From: JBFGCT01 sp963825565
GTDB taxonomy: Bacteria > Actinomycetota > Acidimicrobiia > Acidimicrobiales > Ilumatobacteraceae
Direction: 5' to 3'
Assembly: GCA_963825565.1 (NCBI GenBank)
Contig: CAWGTW010000011.1
Span: 62,001 to 126,000 of the forward strand
Length of the DNA stretch: 64,000 nucleotides
Within the stretch, counting starts at the first letter, position 1; each line of letters starts with the position of its first letter. Below the pieces are notes generated by a model. The model was not told where the DNA came from and made no database searches. It worked only from the letters and a program-made list of their open reading frames with translations. Made by a program: the position numbers and the translations under genes. Below, in pieces: positions 36,156-45,375 of this stretch.

Positions 36156-37715
36156 TCACCGGGAGCGTGCCTCGAACCGAGCGTCACCCTGGTCGGAGAG
36201 GCCGGCGGCGCCCGGCGCGACCGCGGCGGTGTCGAGGGCATCGCGGTCGAGCTGCGGGTAGTAGTAGTCGTCGTCCGTGGACGGGTTGAACTGGTTCAGC
36301 ACCGTGCCGAGCACCGCCACGTCGGCTTCATGCAACCGCGCGATCGCCCGTGCGATCCGGCGACGATCGGTCGAGTTGGCCGATGCGACGAGGACGACGC
36401 CGTCTGCCGCCACGGACAGCACAGATGCATCGGTGACCGGCAACAGCGGCGGCGCGTCGATGATCACCAGATCAGCGTCGGCCGCGATCGCTTCCAGGAG
36501 TCGCCGGGCGCGTTCGTTGGACAGCAACTCGGACGGATCGGGCGGCAGCGGACCTGACGTGAACACGAGCAGGTTCGGTTCACCGGTAGGCCGATGGACT
36601 GCGTCGCGCAGTGTCGAGTCCCCCAGGATCAGCGATGTGAATCCGCACGTGTTGGGGAGACCGAAGAAGCGGTGGACGCGCGGCCTCCGAAGGTCCGCAT
36701 CGACCAGCACCGTCCGCTGCCCCGCCCGGGCTGCTGCGACGGCGAGGTTCGCGGCCGTTGTCGTCTTGCCTTCGCCCGAACTCGGGCTGGTCATGAGGAC
36801 GACGCGCAGCCGGCGATCGAGCGCCAGGAATTGCAGGGCTGTCCGGAGATGCCGGTATCCCTCGGCCGACGGCGACCGAGGGTCGTCGCGAGTGACGAGT
36901 TGCGGGGGATCGCCTTCGTTCCACCCCGGCACGGTGTGAATCACGGCCAGGTTCCGCACTCCCGACGCCAGCACGAGGTCTTCCTCGTTCCGCACCGAGG
37001 TGTCGACGTAGTCGACGACGACGACGGCGACGATCCCGATCATGAGTCCGACGACGGCCGCGAGCATCGTGATGCGGAAGACCTGCGGTTCGAACGGTCG
37101 GCCGGGCTCGGTCGCCTCGTCGATCAGCACCGAGCCGCCGCTGCGTGCCAGCTCGACCGACACGGCCAGGTTCTCGAGATCGCGCAGGTAGCCGCCCCGG
37201 CGCGACGCGTCACCGTCGCCCCGCTCGATCGCTGCAAGCTGGTCGCCGATGACGGCGGCGCGCGCTTCGAACTCGACGATCAGTTCCGCTCGCTGACGCT
37301 CGATGTAGGCGCGAGCGAACGCGTTCGCGGCGGCGGCGGCATCGCTCGCGCTCGCGCTGGTCGCGTTGAATGCGAAGACGTCGGACTCCTCGCTCGCCGA
37401 CACCGAGAGCGTCGGCTCCGAGCCGATGATCTCGCGGACCTGTGCATCAAGTTCGGAGCCCCGCGCCGTCTGCAGCTCGTTCTCGATCAACCGAGGACTC
37501 ATCACTGAGCCAGTCGTGCCGACCGACGTAGCCGTCGGTGGGAGCTTCACCAGCACGTCGGCGCTCGCGCGGTACATCGGCGTGCTCATCGAGGAGAGGC
37601 CGAAGGCGGTGAGTGACGTCGTCACGACCGCCAACACCACGATCAACTTCCTGCGCCAAACGAGATCCGCGAAATCACGCAACGTCAGTTCGTCGGGCGA
37701 CGCCACTTCTGTCAC
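36156..37715 (-). CDS. Wzc/CpsD-type polysaccharide co-polymerase and tyrosine autokinase
   Basis: The protein has 519 residues. The Wzz-like N-terminus has two membrane helices (LIVVLAVVTTSLTAFGLSS and ITMLAAVVGLMIGIVAVVVV) flanking an extracytoplasmic coiled region. The C-terminal BY-kinase shows Walker A (TSPSSGEGKTTTAANLAVAA), Walker A' (TVLVDADLRRPRVHRFFGLP), Walker B (DLVIIDAPPLLPVTDAS), and a Tyr cluster near the end (DDDYYYPQLD) for autophosphorylation. Such proteins set chain length and drive export of surface polysaccharide. The gene lies between an upstream Tat-exported small protein (43-base gap) and a coupled PqqD-like gene. No glycosyltransferase genes are adjacent, which is unusual for this family. 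Confidence 0.92.
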   Translation of the reverse strand: MTEVASPDELTLRDFADLVWRRKLIVVLAVVTTSLTAFGLSSMSTPMYRASADVLVKLPPTATSVGTTGSVMSPRLIENELQTARGSELDAQVREIIGSEPTLSVSASEESDVFAFNATSASASDAAAAANAFARAYIERQRAELIVEFEARAAVIGDQLAAIERGDGDASRRGGYLRDLENLAVSVELARSGGSVLIDEATEPGRPFEPQVFRITMLAAVVGLMIGIVAVVVVDYVDTSVRNEEDLVLASGVRNLAVIHTVPGWNEGDPPQLVTRDDPRSPSAEGYRHLRTALQFLALDRRLRVVLMTSPSSGEGKTTTAANLAVAAARAGQRTVLVDADLRRPRVHRFFGLPNTCGFTSLILGDSTLRDAVHRPTGEPNLLVFTSGPLPPDPSELLSNERARRLLEAIAADADLVIIDAPPLLPVTDASVLSVAADGVVLVASANSTDRRRIARAIARLHEADVAVLGTVLNQFNPSTDDDYYYPQLDRDALDTAAVAPGAAGLSDQGDARFEARSR

Positions 37716-37758
37716 GTCGGCATGGTACCCAGCGGCAATTCTCTCCCGGCCCCGCGGC

Positions 37759-38253
37759 TCAGATGAGCGTCGACGTGGGCACGTTGTCGTACGTTCCCGC
37801 GATCCGGTACGTCTTGACGACTCCGTCGCCCGGAGAGCACTGCCAAGAGATCTGCACCGTCACCGTGTACTGGTCACCGGACTTCAACTTCTTTCGCTGC
37901 AACGACCCGTCGTTCTTCACCTGGAACCGCTCCAGGCGCACCGAATTCGATGCCAGTTGCGTCATGACGACGATGTCGGTGAGCGTCCCCTGCAGGCTGT
38001 AACTCACCAGTGTCCAGTTGTAGGTTCGCGTCAGCCCGCCACAGTTGCAGACGGGTGCATCAGAGGCGGTCAGAACGACCTGGTCGTCTGCGCCGCTGTA
38101 CCCCAGCGGCAGCGTGGCCCCTGGCAGCGAAGCTGGGTCGAGACACGGACCAGAACCCCCGAGCGCGACCGCAGTGGACGACACGACCACCGACGCACCG
38201 CTGGCCAAGGCCGTGCCTGCGGCCAGCTTCTTGAGCGCGCTCCGTCGGTCCAT
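37759..38253 (-). CDS. Tat-exported small protein of unknown family
   Basis: The protein has 164 residues. The N-terminus MDRRSALKKLAAGTALASGA is a twin-arginine type signal with a hydrophobic core. The mature part is beta-rich with Cys residues in SGPCLDPA, SDAPVCNCGGLTRT and VQISWQCSPGDG, which may form two disulphides. Polar strands such as YSLQGTLTDIVVMTQLASNS follow. I do not recognise the family. It is the first gene of the minus-strand group with the tyrosine kinase and PqqD-like genes, so it could be the exported product or a surface partner of that system. Confidence 0.7.
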   Translation of the reverse strand: MDRRSALKKLAAGTALASGASVVVSSTAVALGGSGPCLDPASLPGATLPLGYSGADDQVVLTASDAPVCNCGGLTRTYNWTLVSYSLQGTLTDIVVMTQLASNSVRLERFQVKNDGSLQRKKLKSGDQYTVTVQISWQCSPGDGVVKTYRIAGTYDNVPTSTLI

Positions 38254-38321
38254 CGGTTCTCGACCGTCAGCCTACGACGTCAACGGCGACCGCAAGCGGG
38301 TCGAGGACGATGGAATCGCCA

Positions 38322-39152
38322 TCACCTTCGACGGCCACCCTCGCGGTCGTGAGGATGCCAGTGGTCTCCGGTCGGGTCGCCAATGGAAGTGGTAGCCGTA
38401 CGGGTTGGGGGGATCTCAGCGCGCGGGAGCGCTGCCCGCGAGGTGCCCGAGCTCGAGTACCCGGTCGCGCCCGGACGATGACCGACGACGAGTGCGAGCC
38501 ACTCCGGGTACCCCCGCGACGGGTCAGCGAAGCTGCCGATGAGTCTCGGGAGTACCGGGCCGGCGGCGAGCGCCAGCCAACACGCCCCGAGTGCGTCTCG
38601 GCGGCCATCGATCGGGCCGAATGCGGCAAACGCGAACGTCCACGCTTCGATTCCTCCGACCGTGACCTCGGCAACCTCCACGTCGACTCCGGATCGGACG
38701 AGCGAATCCGTGGCAGCGGCGTAGACGAGTTCTTCGCCTCTCGTCGAGAACCTTCGCTTGATGACCCGCTTGTGGACATCGATCCAACGCGCGTCGTGGT
38801 CGGTCTCGACGAGATCATCGGCCGGGCTCCACTTCCGCCAGTTCTCGAGACGACCTGCCAGACCGAGGGCCGGCGTGAACCGTGCGCCGACCGACTGCCG
38901 GACCTTGAGCTCCAGCGTCTCCTGGAAGCGGGCTTTCACGCCGATGTCGGAGCGGCCATCGAGGCGGTAGCTGTCGCAGCGTTCTTCGAGCGCGCCCGAC
39001 CGGCCGTCCCGGGTGAACCAGGCGCTGACCTCGGGCGGCAACGGTTCGCGGGCGAACCAGCGGAGCTCTGTGGTGTCGACGACCGCCGGCTGTTGAGTCT
39101 CGTGGATCGATGTCAAGTTCGGGCTCTCCTCAACACACTCCATGTGGTCCAA
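38322..39152 (-). CDS. Hypothetical protein with CYTH-like sequence pattern
   Basis: The frame is 276 residues. TTELRWFAREPLPPEVSAWF, then RCDSYRLDGRSDIGVKARFQ and TLELKVRQSVG give the spaced Glu-x-Lys/Arg pattern of CYTH/triphosphate tunnel proteins (a charged first strand, then Gly-Val-Lys-x-Arg and Glu-x-Lys-x-Arg). The remainder (VEVAEVTVGGIEAWTFAFAA) is also strand-rich. The resemblance is by eye and remote. The start may be ATG 39152 or ATG 39143. It precedes the Tat-protein gene on the same strand with a gap of 68 bases, so it may belong to the same transcript. Confidence 0.55.
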   Translation of the reverse strand: MDHMECVEESPNLTSIHETQQPAVVDTTELRWFAREPLPPEVSAWFTRDGRSGALEERCDSYRLDGRSDIGVKARFQETLELKVRQSVGARFTPALGLAGRLENWRKWSPADDLVETDHDARWIDVHKRVIKRRFSTRGEELVYAAATDSLVRSGVDVEVAEVTVGGIEAWTFAFAAFGPIDGRRDALGACWLALAAGPVLPRLIGSFADPSRGYPEWLALVVGHRPGATGYSSSGTSRAALPRAEIPPTRTATTSIGDPTGDHWHPHDREGGRRR

Positions 39153-39473
39153 ATCCTACGGAACGCAGGGAGCGGCCCACACCGACCAAGGTCCCGATGC
39201 GGGCGCCGGGTTGCGCCCGTCGCGCTGCGCCGCCAGCGGCGCACCGGATGGTCATGAACACCACGCGATGCGCCGGGTCGGTGCGCGATGCGCGGAACGC
39301 CACTGGCGATCATGGCTCCGGGCCGGAACATGGCGTCAGGCGGTCGGCTGGCGACGTTTGAATCGTCCACACCTGCTGGTGCCGCCACGACGCTCGCCCC
39401 ATCTAGATGATGACGTCCCGACTTCGGTGATCGATGGTGTACGGTCGGCGCTCCACTACCAGGGAGAGCCCTC
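39153..39473. other. Divergent intergenic region
   Basis: These 321 bases lie between the CYTH-like gene and the DUF4242 gene. They are likely to contain both promoters. No gene is supported. Confidence 0.4.
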
Positions 39474-39758
39474 ATGAACCGTTATGTGATCGAACGGGCG
39501 ATTCCCGCAATCGGTTCCGCCGAGCGCGCTGAGCTGAGGGGCGCAGCCGAACAGTCGAACGGAACGCTGAGCGCAATGCAGTCCGAAGGCAAACACATTC
39601 AGTGGGAGCACAGCTACGTCACCGCCGACAAGACGTTCTGCATCTACGTCGCCGACAATGAACAGTTGATCGAGGAGCACGCCGAGCGCAGCGGCTTTCC
39701 TGCCACGGTCGTCACCGAAGTCGGAAAGATGATCGACCCGACGACCGCCAACGGGTAA
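39474..39758 (+). CDS. DUF4242 small alpha/beta protein
   Basis: The protein has 94 residues. MNRYVIERAIPAIGSAERAE, then IQWEHSYVTADKTFCIYVAD and VVTEVGKMIDPTTA fit the DUF4242 family, a ferredoxin-like fold. One structurally known Streptomyces member binds nickel, from memory of the family. The start is well supported by GGGAGAG about 6 bases before the ATG. The role is unknown; no metal transporter lies nearby. Confidence 0.85.
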   Translation: MNRYVIERAIPAIGSAERAELRGAAEQSNGTLSAMQSEGKHIQWEHSYVTADKTFCIYVADNEQLIEEHAERSGFPATVVTEVGKMIDPTTANG

Positions 39759-40021
39759 CCACTGTACGCGTCAGCGTCGCACCCATCGCCACCGACGACT
39801 TCCCTCCACCAGCACGACAGGCGGCCGGAGGGAAGTCGCGCGGCGGTATCGCTGTGGGTCGAGGCGAATGCACGGACCAGCGAGTACACGATCGACGACC
39901 TCGACGAGCTGTTCCCGGCCGCACTGGGCCGGCATCGCCTCGGGGTGTGCAAGGATGCCGGGGCACGAACGACTTCGCCGTCGGAGGTCCCACCTTCGGG
40001 CAACCTGAACTGAGGCTCACC

Positions 40022-40318
40022 ATGACATTCATCCAGTCGATCGACTTCTCGACCGACCAGAGAGCCGAGGTCCTCGAATTCATGGGGCGGTGGACCGCCG
40101 ATGCCATGGGCGACGGCACGGCCCAACGCGCAACGATGCTCGAGGATCGCTCGGCTCGCGGCCACTTCGTGATGGCCGTCTGGTTCGAGTCGGCTGAGAC
40201 GGCCGCCAGGAACTCCGAGCGCCCGGAGACCACGGCGTTCGCCGAGCAGTTCGCTGCGCTGTGTAGCGCCGGCCCGACGTTCGGCGAGTTCGATGTGGTC
40301 GAGGTCTACGGCGGCTGA
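40022..40318 (+). CDS. Small dimeric alpha/beta-barrel-like protein
   Basis: The frame encodes 98 residues with a ferredoxin-like strand-helix pattern: MTFIQSIDFSTDQRAEVLEF, GHFVMAVWFESAETAARNSE and FGEFDVVEVYGG. This resembles monooxygenase/stress-responsive dimeric alpha/beta barrel proteins such as antibiotic biosynthesis monooxygenase-like families, but I see no conserved catalytic residue. It follows the DUF4242 gene on the same strand after 264 bases and has its own start without a clear ribosome site. Confidence 0.65.
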   Translation: MTFIQSIDFSTDQRAEVLEFMGRWTADAMGDGTAQRATMLEDRSARGHFVMAVWFESAETAARNSERPETTAFAEQFAALCSAGPTFGEFDVVEVYGG

Positions 40319-40421
40319 ACGCATCCGGGCATGCCCCGCATGTCCGCAGGAGCGACCTGATCGCCGGCACCGGCGATGGTCGCGCCTCAAGCCATCCGGC
40401 GAGCGCGACGATGGTCTTCGT

Positions 40422-42344
40422 ATGGGAGGCAGCCGGACCAGCGTCCAGCACGCCGTCGCGTTCGCCCTCACGGCGGCGATCGCCGCGCTCGGGGCCGACG
40501 TGCATCGGGCCGGCGCCCCCGTCGCCGACGCCGCGCCCATCCAGACCGGCCCGCCGGCCGCGTTCGAACCGGTCGGTCCGGTCCGCATCGCCGACACCCG
40601 CCAACCGGACTGCGGGTGCCATCGGGTCGACGCTCGGACGATCCGTGTGGCGATCGGGGGAACGTCCCACGTGCCGCAGCCGATCACCGCCGCGGCGATC
40701 ACGGTCACGATCACCCGGTCGACGCTCGACGGGTTCGCAACGGTCCACCCCAGCGGGTCGGGACGGCCGAACGCGTCGACGGTCAACTACGTCGGCGGGA
40801 GCGACGCCGCGAACTCGGCCATCGTGCGCGTCGGCGACGGCGGAGCGATCGACGTCTACACGAGCAGCGCCGCCGACGTGATCGTCGACGTCACCGGCGT
40901 CTTCACCAGCGCGACCGAGGCGACGAGTGGCCGCTTCGTATCGCTGACACCACGGCGAATCCTCGACGGGAGGGAACCGGGGGCGATCGCCGGCCTGATG
41001 CCGCCGGGGGCGTCAGTGACGATCCCGATGCCATGGTCGGTGCCGACCGACGCCACCGCGGTCGCGGTCAACGTGACCAGCCTCGAGGCTCAGCGTGCCG
41101 GCTACCTGGTTGGGTTCGCGGCGGGCAGCGGGCAACCGGAGACGTCGTTCCTCAACGTCGACGGCAGCGGCTCCCCCGTCGCCGCTGCCCTGATCCTGCC
41201 GGTCTCGCCGACGGGCATCACCATCAGGAATTCGGCGGGCGGGCGGATCCTCGTCGACCTGAACGGGTACTTCAGCGGCCCGTCGGCAGCGTCCTCGCCG
41301 GACGGCCTGTTCGTCGCGACCACGCCAACCCGCCTGATCGACACGCGAGGCCAGAACGACCGATTGTGGAGGAACGGCACCCTCGAACTCCCGTCACCCT
41401 TCCCGAACGCCTCGGCCCTGGTCACCAACGTCACCGCCGTGATCACCGACGCGCCAGGGTTCGTCACCGCCTATCCGGCCGGGGTGCCTCGACCCCTGGT
41501 GTCGGCACTCAACGCAGCCCGCCGCGACCACACGATCCCGAACGCGGCGATCACGCCGGCCTCCGGCCGTGGCATCGCCTTCTACTCGTCGATGAGCACG
41601 GATCTCCTCGTCGACCTGAACGGCTACTTCGCGGGCCAACCGGAGCCGGCGACACTGCCCGTCCCGGCGAACACGCCGGTGCCGCGGCGGGTCCTCATGG
41701 TCGGAGATTCGACGCTCGCGATCGTGCGCAACATCCCCGAGACACAAGCGCTGTTCGTCGGATTCGACCCGGTGCTCGACGCACAGGGCTGTCGCCGTCT
41801 CGTGTGGCCGTCGTGCTACAGCGATTCGGACCACCGCATCCCGAACACGGTCGAGGAGGCGATCCTCGAGACGCCGGGGGTGCTCGACGTCGTGGTCGTG
41901 ATGGCGGGGTACAACGACTGGAACGACCCTTTCGGGATGTTCGTCGACGTGATCATGGGCGCCGCACGATCCAAGGGAGCGCGCCAGGTCGTCTGGCTGA
42001 CCTACGCCGAAGGGAGATGGCCGGGGTCCGGTTGGACGGCGATCGCGGCCTACGCGCAGAACACCGACGACCTGTGGGCCGCCGCGCCGTCGCATCCCGA
42101 TCTCGTCGTGGCCGATTGGCGGACGTACACCTCCCGGTCGGTCGGTTGGATGGCTCCCGACGGCGTGCACCTCAGCCGCCGCGGGGGTTACGGGCTCGCC
42201 GATTACATGGCGCGCTGGATGGCCCACCTCGACGGCCGCGCCTGCACCGCCCCGCTCGCACCGGGGGGTGTCACGCAGGATCCGTGTCCGAGCCCCAACT
42301 CGGCGACCGGCGTCCCCGACATCGCCGGGCTCTACGGCGTCTGA
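40422..42344 (+). CDS. Secreted SGNH-hydrolase-like protein with N-terminal beta repeats
   Basis: The protein has 640 residues. A signal peptide (AVAFALTAAIAALGADVHRA) is followed by about 400 residues of repeated beta modules. Each module carries a Arg-Ile-x-Asp-x-Arg type motif (PVRIADTRQP, RRILDGREPG, TRLIDTRGQN) and a ILVDLNGYFSG / LLVDLNGYFAG end. The C-terminal SGNH domain shows VLMVGDSTLAIV (nucleophile Ser), MAGYNDWND (Asn block) and MAPDGVHLSRRGGYGLA (Asp and His). This suggests an extracellular esterase or acetylhydrolase on a repeat scaffold. The N-terminal module type is one I associate with large actinobacterial surface proteins. The substrate is unknown. Confidence 0.85.
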   Translation: MGGSRTSVQHAVAFALTAAIAALGADVHRAGAPVADAAPIQTGPPAAFEPVGPVRIADTRQPDCGCHRVDARTIRVAIGGTSHVPQPITAAAITVTITRSTLDGFATVHPSGSGRPNASTVNYVGGSDAANSAIVRVGDGGAIDVYTSSAADVIVDVTGVFTSATEATSGRFVSLTPRRILDGREPGAIAGLMPPGASVTIPMPWSVPTDATAVAVNVTSLEAQRAGYLVGFAAGSGQPETSFLNVDGSGSPVAAALILPVSPTGITIRNSAGGRILVDLNGYFSGPSAASSPDGLFVATTPTRLIDTRGQNDRLWRNGTLELPSPFPNASALVTNVTAVITDAPGFVTAYPAGVPRPLVSALNAARRDHTIPNAAITPASGRGIAFYSSMSTDLLVDLNGYFAGQPEPATLPVPANTPVPRRVLMVGDSTLAIVRNIPETQALFVGFDPVLDAQGCRRLVWPSCYSDSDHRIPNTVEEAILETPGVLDVVVVMAGYNDWNDPFGMFVDVIMGAARSKGARQVVWLTYAEGRWPGSGWTAIAAYAQNTDDLWAAAPSHPDLVVADWRTYTSRSVGWMAPDGVHLSRRGGYGLADYMARWMAHLDGRACTAPLAPGGVTQDPCPSPNSATGVPDIAGLYGV

Positions 42345-42505
42345 TCCGGGCATCCCGGCGCGTCGGGAGTACCGGGGAGCTGCCGGTACACGGTCGAGCG
42401 CACCGTCGACGAAGTCGTCGAGTGGATCGCGGACCTGCGGGAGATCTCTGCCGGTGTCGCGATGCGGCGACTCGACCGATCACACGCCGCTACCGTCACG
42501 GCTGC

Positions 42506-42577
42506 ATGACCCAGATCCACCCCACCACCGAACCCTTCGCTCGGGTACCCGCCAGCGGGATCCCCGCGGCCCGCTGA
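42506..42577 (+). CDS. Very short ORF coupled to the next gene, possible leader peptide
   Basis: This is a 23-codon frame (MTQIHPTTEPFARVP at its start) whose stop overlaps the following ATG by one base (TGATG at 42575). It could be a leader that couples translation, or the misread 5' part of a neighbouring gene. No family is recognisable. Confidence 0.3.
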   Translation: MTQIHPTTEPFARVPASGIPAAR

Positions 42578-43650
42578 TGTCGATCGAACGCATCGCCGTC
42601 ATGGGGCTGGGCAAGGTCGGCCGCCTCGCCGCCGAACTGCTCGTCGAGGCCGGCCACGACGTGACCGGTCACGATGCCCGATCGCTCGCCGATCCACCGG
42701 ATCTGAGAACCGTGACGACCGACCTCGGCGACGAGACGTCGATCCGGACGGCGCTCGGCGACGTCGACGCCGTGCTCTCCTGCCTGCCGTACACGCTCAA
42801 TCGGACGTTGGCCGAGATCGCCGCCGAGGTGGGCGTGCACTACTTCGACCTCACCGAGGACGTCCCGACCACCGAGCGGATCATCGAGCTCGCCGCGACC
42901 TCCGACCGTGTGATGGCACCGCAGTGCGGTCTGGCACCGGGGTTCGTCGGCATCGTCGGCGCCGCGCAGATCGAGTCGTTCGACCGGTGCCGATCGATCC
43001 GGATGCGTGTCGGAGCGCTGCCCCAGCACCCGACCGGGCTGCTCGGCTACGCGTTCAACTGGTCTCCCGAAGGTGTCGTCAACGAGTACCTCAACGATTG
43101 CGAGGTGATCGAGGACGGCGTGCACAAGGTCGTCTCGCCGATGGAATGGCACGAGACGATCTACGTGAACGGGACCAAGCTCGAAGCGTTCACCACGTCG
43201 GGCGGTCTCGGCACGATGTGTTCGACCTACCTCGGTCGAGTCGACAACCTCGACTACAAGACGATCCGCTACCCCGGCCACATGAAGCAGATGAACTTCT
43301 TCTTCCACGAGCTCCTGATGCGCAGCCGTCGTGACCTGGCTGGGGAGATCCTCACCAATGCCAAGCCACCGGTCGACGAGGACGTCGTCTACATCCACAT
43401 CGCGTCGGAAGGCACGGTCGCAGGTCACCTCCAGCGCCACGAGTTCGTTCGCGCCTACCGGCCGGTCACCATCGCCGGGCGGCAACGAACCGCCATCGCC
43501 TGGACGACGGCGAGCTCGGTCGCGGCGGTCATCGAGATGGTCGCCGCCGGCCTGCTCCCCCAGCGCGGGCTGATCAGGCAGGAGCACATCCCGCTCGGCG
43601 ACTTCCTCGCCACCACATCGGGGCAACGATTCGTCTTGCCGACGACCTGA
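42577..43650 (+). CDS. Saccharopine dehydrogenase-family oxidoreductase
   Basis: The protein has 357 residues. The N-terminal Rossmann fold has IERIAVMGLGKVGRLAAELL with the Gly-x-Gly-x-x-Gly motif, followed by DVDAVLSCLPYTLNRTLAEI and VHYFDLTEDVPTT. APQCGLAPGFVGIVGA marks the switch to the saccharopine dehydrogenase C-terminal domain, with LEAFTTSGGLGTMCSTYLGR and KTIRYPGHMKQM typical of this group. Members act on saccharopine, carboxynorspermidine or related opine-like imines; the exact substrate is not determinable here. It is followed after 200 bases by an amidase gene on the same strand. Confidence 0.88.
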   Translation: MSIERIAVMGLGKVGRLAAELLVEAGHDVTGHDARSLADPPDLRTVTTDLGDETSIRTALGDVDAVLSCLPYTLNRTLAEIAAEVGVHYFDLTEDVPTTERIIELAATSDRVMAPQCGLAPGFVGIVGAAQIESFDRCRSIRMRVGALPQHPTGLLGYAFNWSPEGVVNEYLNDCEVIEDGVHKVVSPMEWHETIYVNGTKLEAFTTSGGLGTMCSTYLGRVDNLDYKTIRYPGHMKQMNFFFHELLMRSRRDLAGEILTNAKPPVDEDVVYIHIASEGTVAGHLQRHEFVRAYRPVTIAGRQRTAIAWTTASSVAAVIEMVAAGLLPQRGLIRQEHIPLGDFLATTSGQRFVLPTT

Positions 43651-43850
43651 GCGGTGCACGGGGGTCCTACCCACCCCGGCATGGCGCCGCACTCACCGGA
43701 GCGGGGGCCGAACCGCCGTCCGTCGAACCGACACCGCCCCGACGGCGCGACCGTTCCCGTCGACCTCGAGTCGTTCGACGCCGGCACGTCACGCACCGGG
43801 CGGATGGTCCCGGGTACTCGCCGAGCCGCTGCGGGTGCTAGCAACGGCGT

Positions 43851-45320
43851 ATGCCGAACATCGCCGACGACACCAGATGGCTCGATGCGACCGACCAGGC
43901 CGAACTCGTCGCGCGGGGTGACGTGTCGGCGGTCGAGCTGGTCGACGCGGCAATCGAGCGAATCGACCGGCTCGACGGCGCCCTCAACGCCGTGATCATG
44001 CGTTGGTACGACCGAGCCCGCACGCAGGCGGGCGCGATCGATGCCTCGTGGTCGGTCGAGAGCACCGACCGCGACTGGGCGCCATTCGCCGGCGTCCCGT
44101 TCCTGCTCAAGGACCTGTGGGCCCATGACGCCGGCACGCCGATGACCAACGGGAACGCCGCGCTCAGGGACGCGCAACCGATCTCGACGTTCGACACGAC
44201 GCTGGTCGCACGCTGCCGCGAAGCCGGACTGATCAACGTCGGCCGGACCAACAGCCCCGAGCTCGGCAGCCTCCCCGTCACCGAGCCGACCGCCTACGGG
44301 CCGACGCGCAACCCGTGGGACACCAGGCGGACGCCCGGCGGGTCGAGCGGCGGCGCGGCTGCGGCGGTCGCCGCCGGCATGGTGCCGATCGCCCACGCCA
44401 GCGACGGGGGCGGCTCGATCCGGATCCCGGCGTCGTGCTGCGGGCTCGTCGGGCTCAAGCCGTCGCAGGGTCGGATCACGCTCGGCCCCGAGCGCGACGA
44501 GTCCGGTCTGAGCACCGTGCTGTGCGTCAGCCGGTCGGTGCGCGACACGGCCCGCCTGCTCGACGCCGTGCACGGTCCCGGGATCGGCGATTCGATCGTC
44601 GCGCCGGCACCGCGGCGGCCGTACGCCGACGAACTGCGCGCCGAGCCCGGCCGGCTGCGCATCGGCCTGCTCGACACGCACCCCCAGGAGGGCCGATCGA
44701 TCCATCCCGACTGCACGGCTGCCGCCCGAGCCGCGGCGGCGATGCTCGAAGGTCTCGGGCACGATGTGGCGGTGGCCCACCCCGCCGTGCTCGGCGACGC
44801 CTCGTTCACCGGACGGTTCATGGCGATGTGGGCGACCGCGATGGCGGTCGGGGTGGACACGATGTCGAAGATGGCCGGACGGGAACTGAACGCCGACGAC
44901 GTCGAGCCGGTCAACTGGGCGCAGGCCGCCTTCGCCCGTCGGCTCTCCGGGGTCGACTACGCCGAAGCGCTCGCCGCGGTCATGGAGTTCCGGCGCGCGC
45001 TCCACCAGTGGTGGGCCGACGGCTGGGACCTGCTCCTGACGCCGACCCTGGCCGAACCGCCCGTCATGATCGGCGAGCACGACGCCACGCCCGACGATCC
45101 GCTGGCCGGGATGAAGCGCGCCACACAGTTCGTCGCGTTCACGCCGCCGTTCAACGCCAGCGGTCAACCGGCGATCAACCTGCCGCTCCACCGCAACGCC
45201 GAGGGTCTGCCGATCGGTGTCCAGCTCGTCGCCGGATACGGACGCGAGGACCTGCTGATCGCCGTCGCCGCACAGCTCGAAGCCGCTCACCCGTGGGCCG
45301 ATCGCCGGCCGCCGGTCTGA
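43851..45320 (+). CDS. Amidase signature family hydrolase
   Basis: The protein has 489 residues. The Ser-Ser-Lys triad is complete: GVPFLLKDLWAHDAGTPMTN (Lys), TPGGSSGGAAAAVAAGMVPI (cis-Ser), and HASDGGGSIRIPASCCGLVG (nucleophile Ser in Gly-Gly-Ser-Ile-Arg). It has a normal N-terminal helix and the late FTPPFNASGQPAINLPL motif. Such enzymes hydrolyse aliphatic or aromatic amides. No GatB or GatC gene is near, so a role in tRNA amidotransfer is unlikely. The start is ATG 43851, with only a weak ribosome site. Confidence 0.93.
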   Translation: MPNIADDTRWLDATDQAELVARGDVSAVELVDAAIERIDRLDGALNAVIMRWYDRARTQAGAIDASWSVESTDRDWAPFAGVPFLLKDLWAHDAGTPMTNGNAALRDAQPISTFDTTLVARCREAGLINVGRTNSPELGSLPVTEPTAYGPTRNPWDTRRTPGGSSGGAAAAVAAGMVPIAHASDGGGSIRIPASCCGLVGLKPSQGRITLGPERDESGLSTVLCVSRSVRDTARLLDAVHGPGIGDSIVAPAPRRPYADELRAEPGRLRIGLLDTHPQEGRSIHPDCTAAARAAAAMLEGLGHDVAVAHPAVLGDASFTGRFMAMWATAMAVGVDTMSKMAGRELNADDVEPVNWAQAAFARRLSGVDYAEALAAVMEFRRALHQWWADGWDLLLTPTLAEPPVMIGEHDATPDDPLAGMKRATQFVAFTPPFNASGQPAINLPLHRNAEGLPIGVQLVAGYGREDLLIAVAAQLEAAHPWADRRPPV

Positions 45321-45375
45321 CGTTGCTCGACCGCGGCGCGGAATGCCGGCGTCGCGACATCGGTTCTGAGATGAC

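Noticed and set aside
42345..42509. Coherent helical reading after the SGNH stop (EVVEWIADLREISAG)
   Set aside because: It has no start codon and lies in the SGNH frame beyond its stop. It may be chance or a lost segment, too weak to call.
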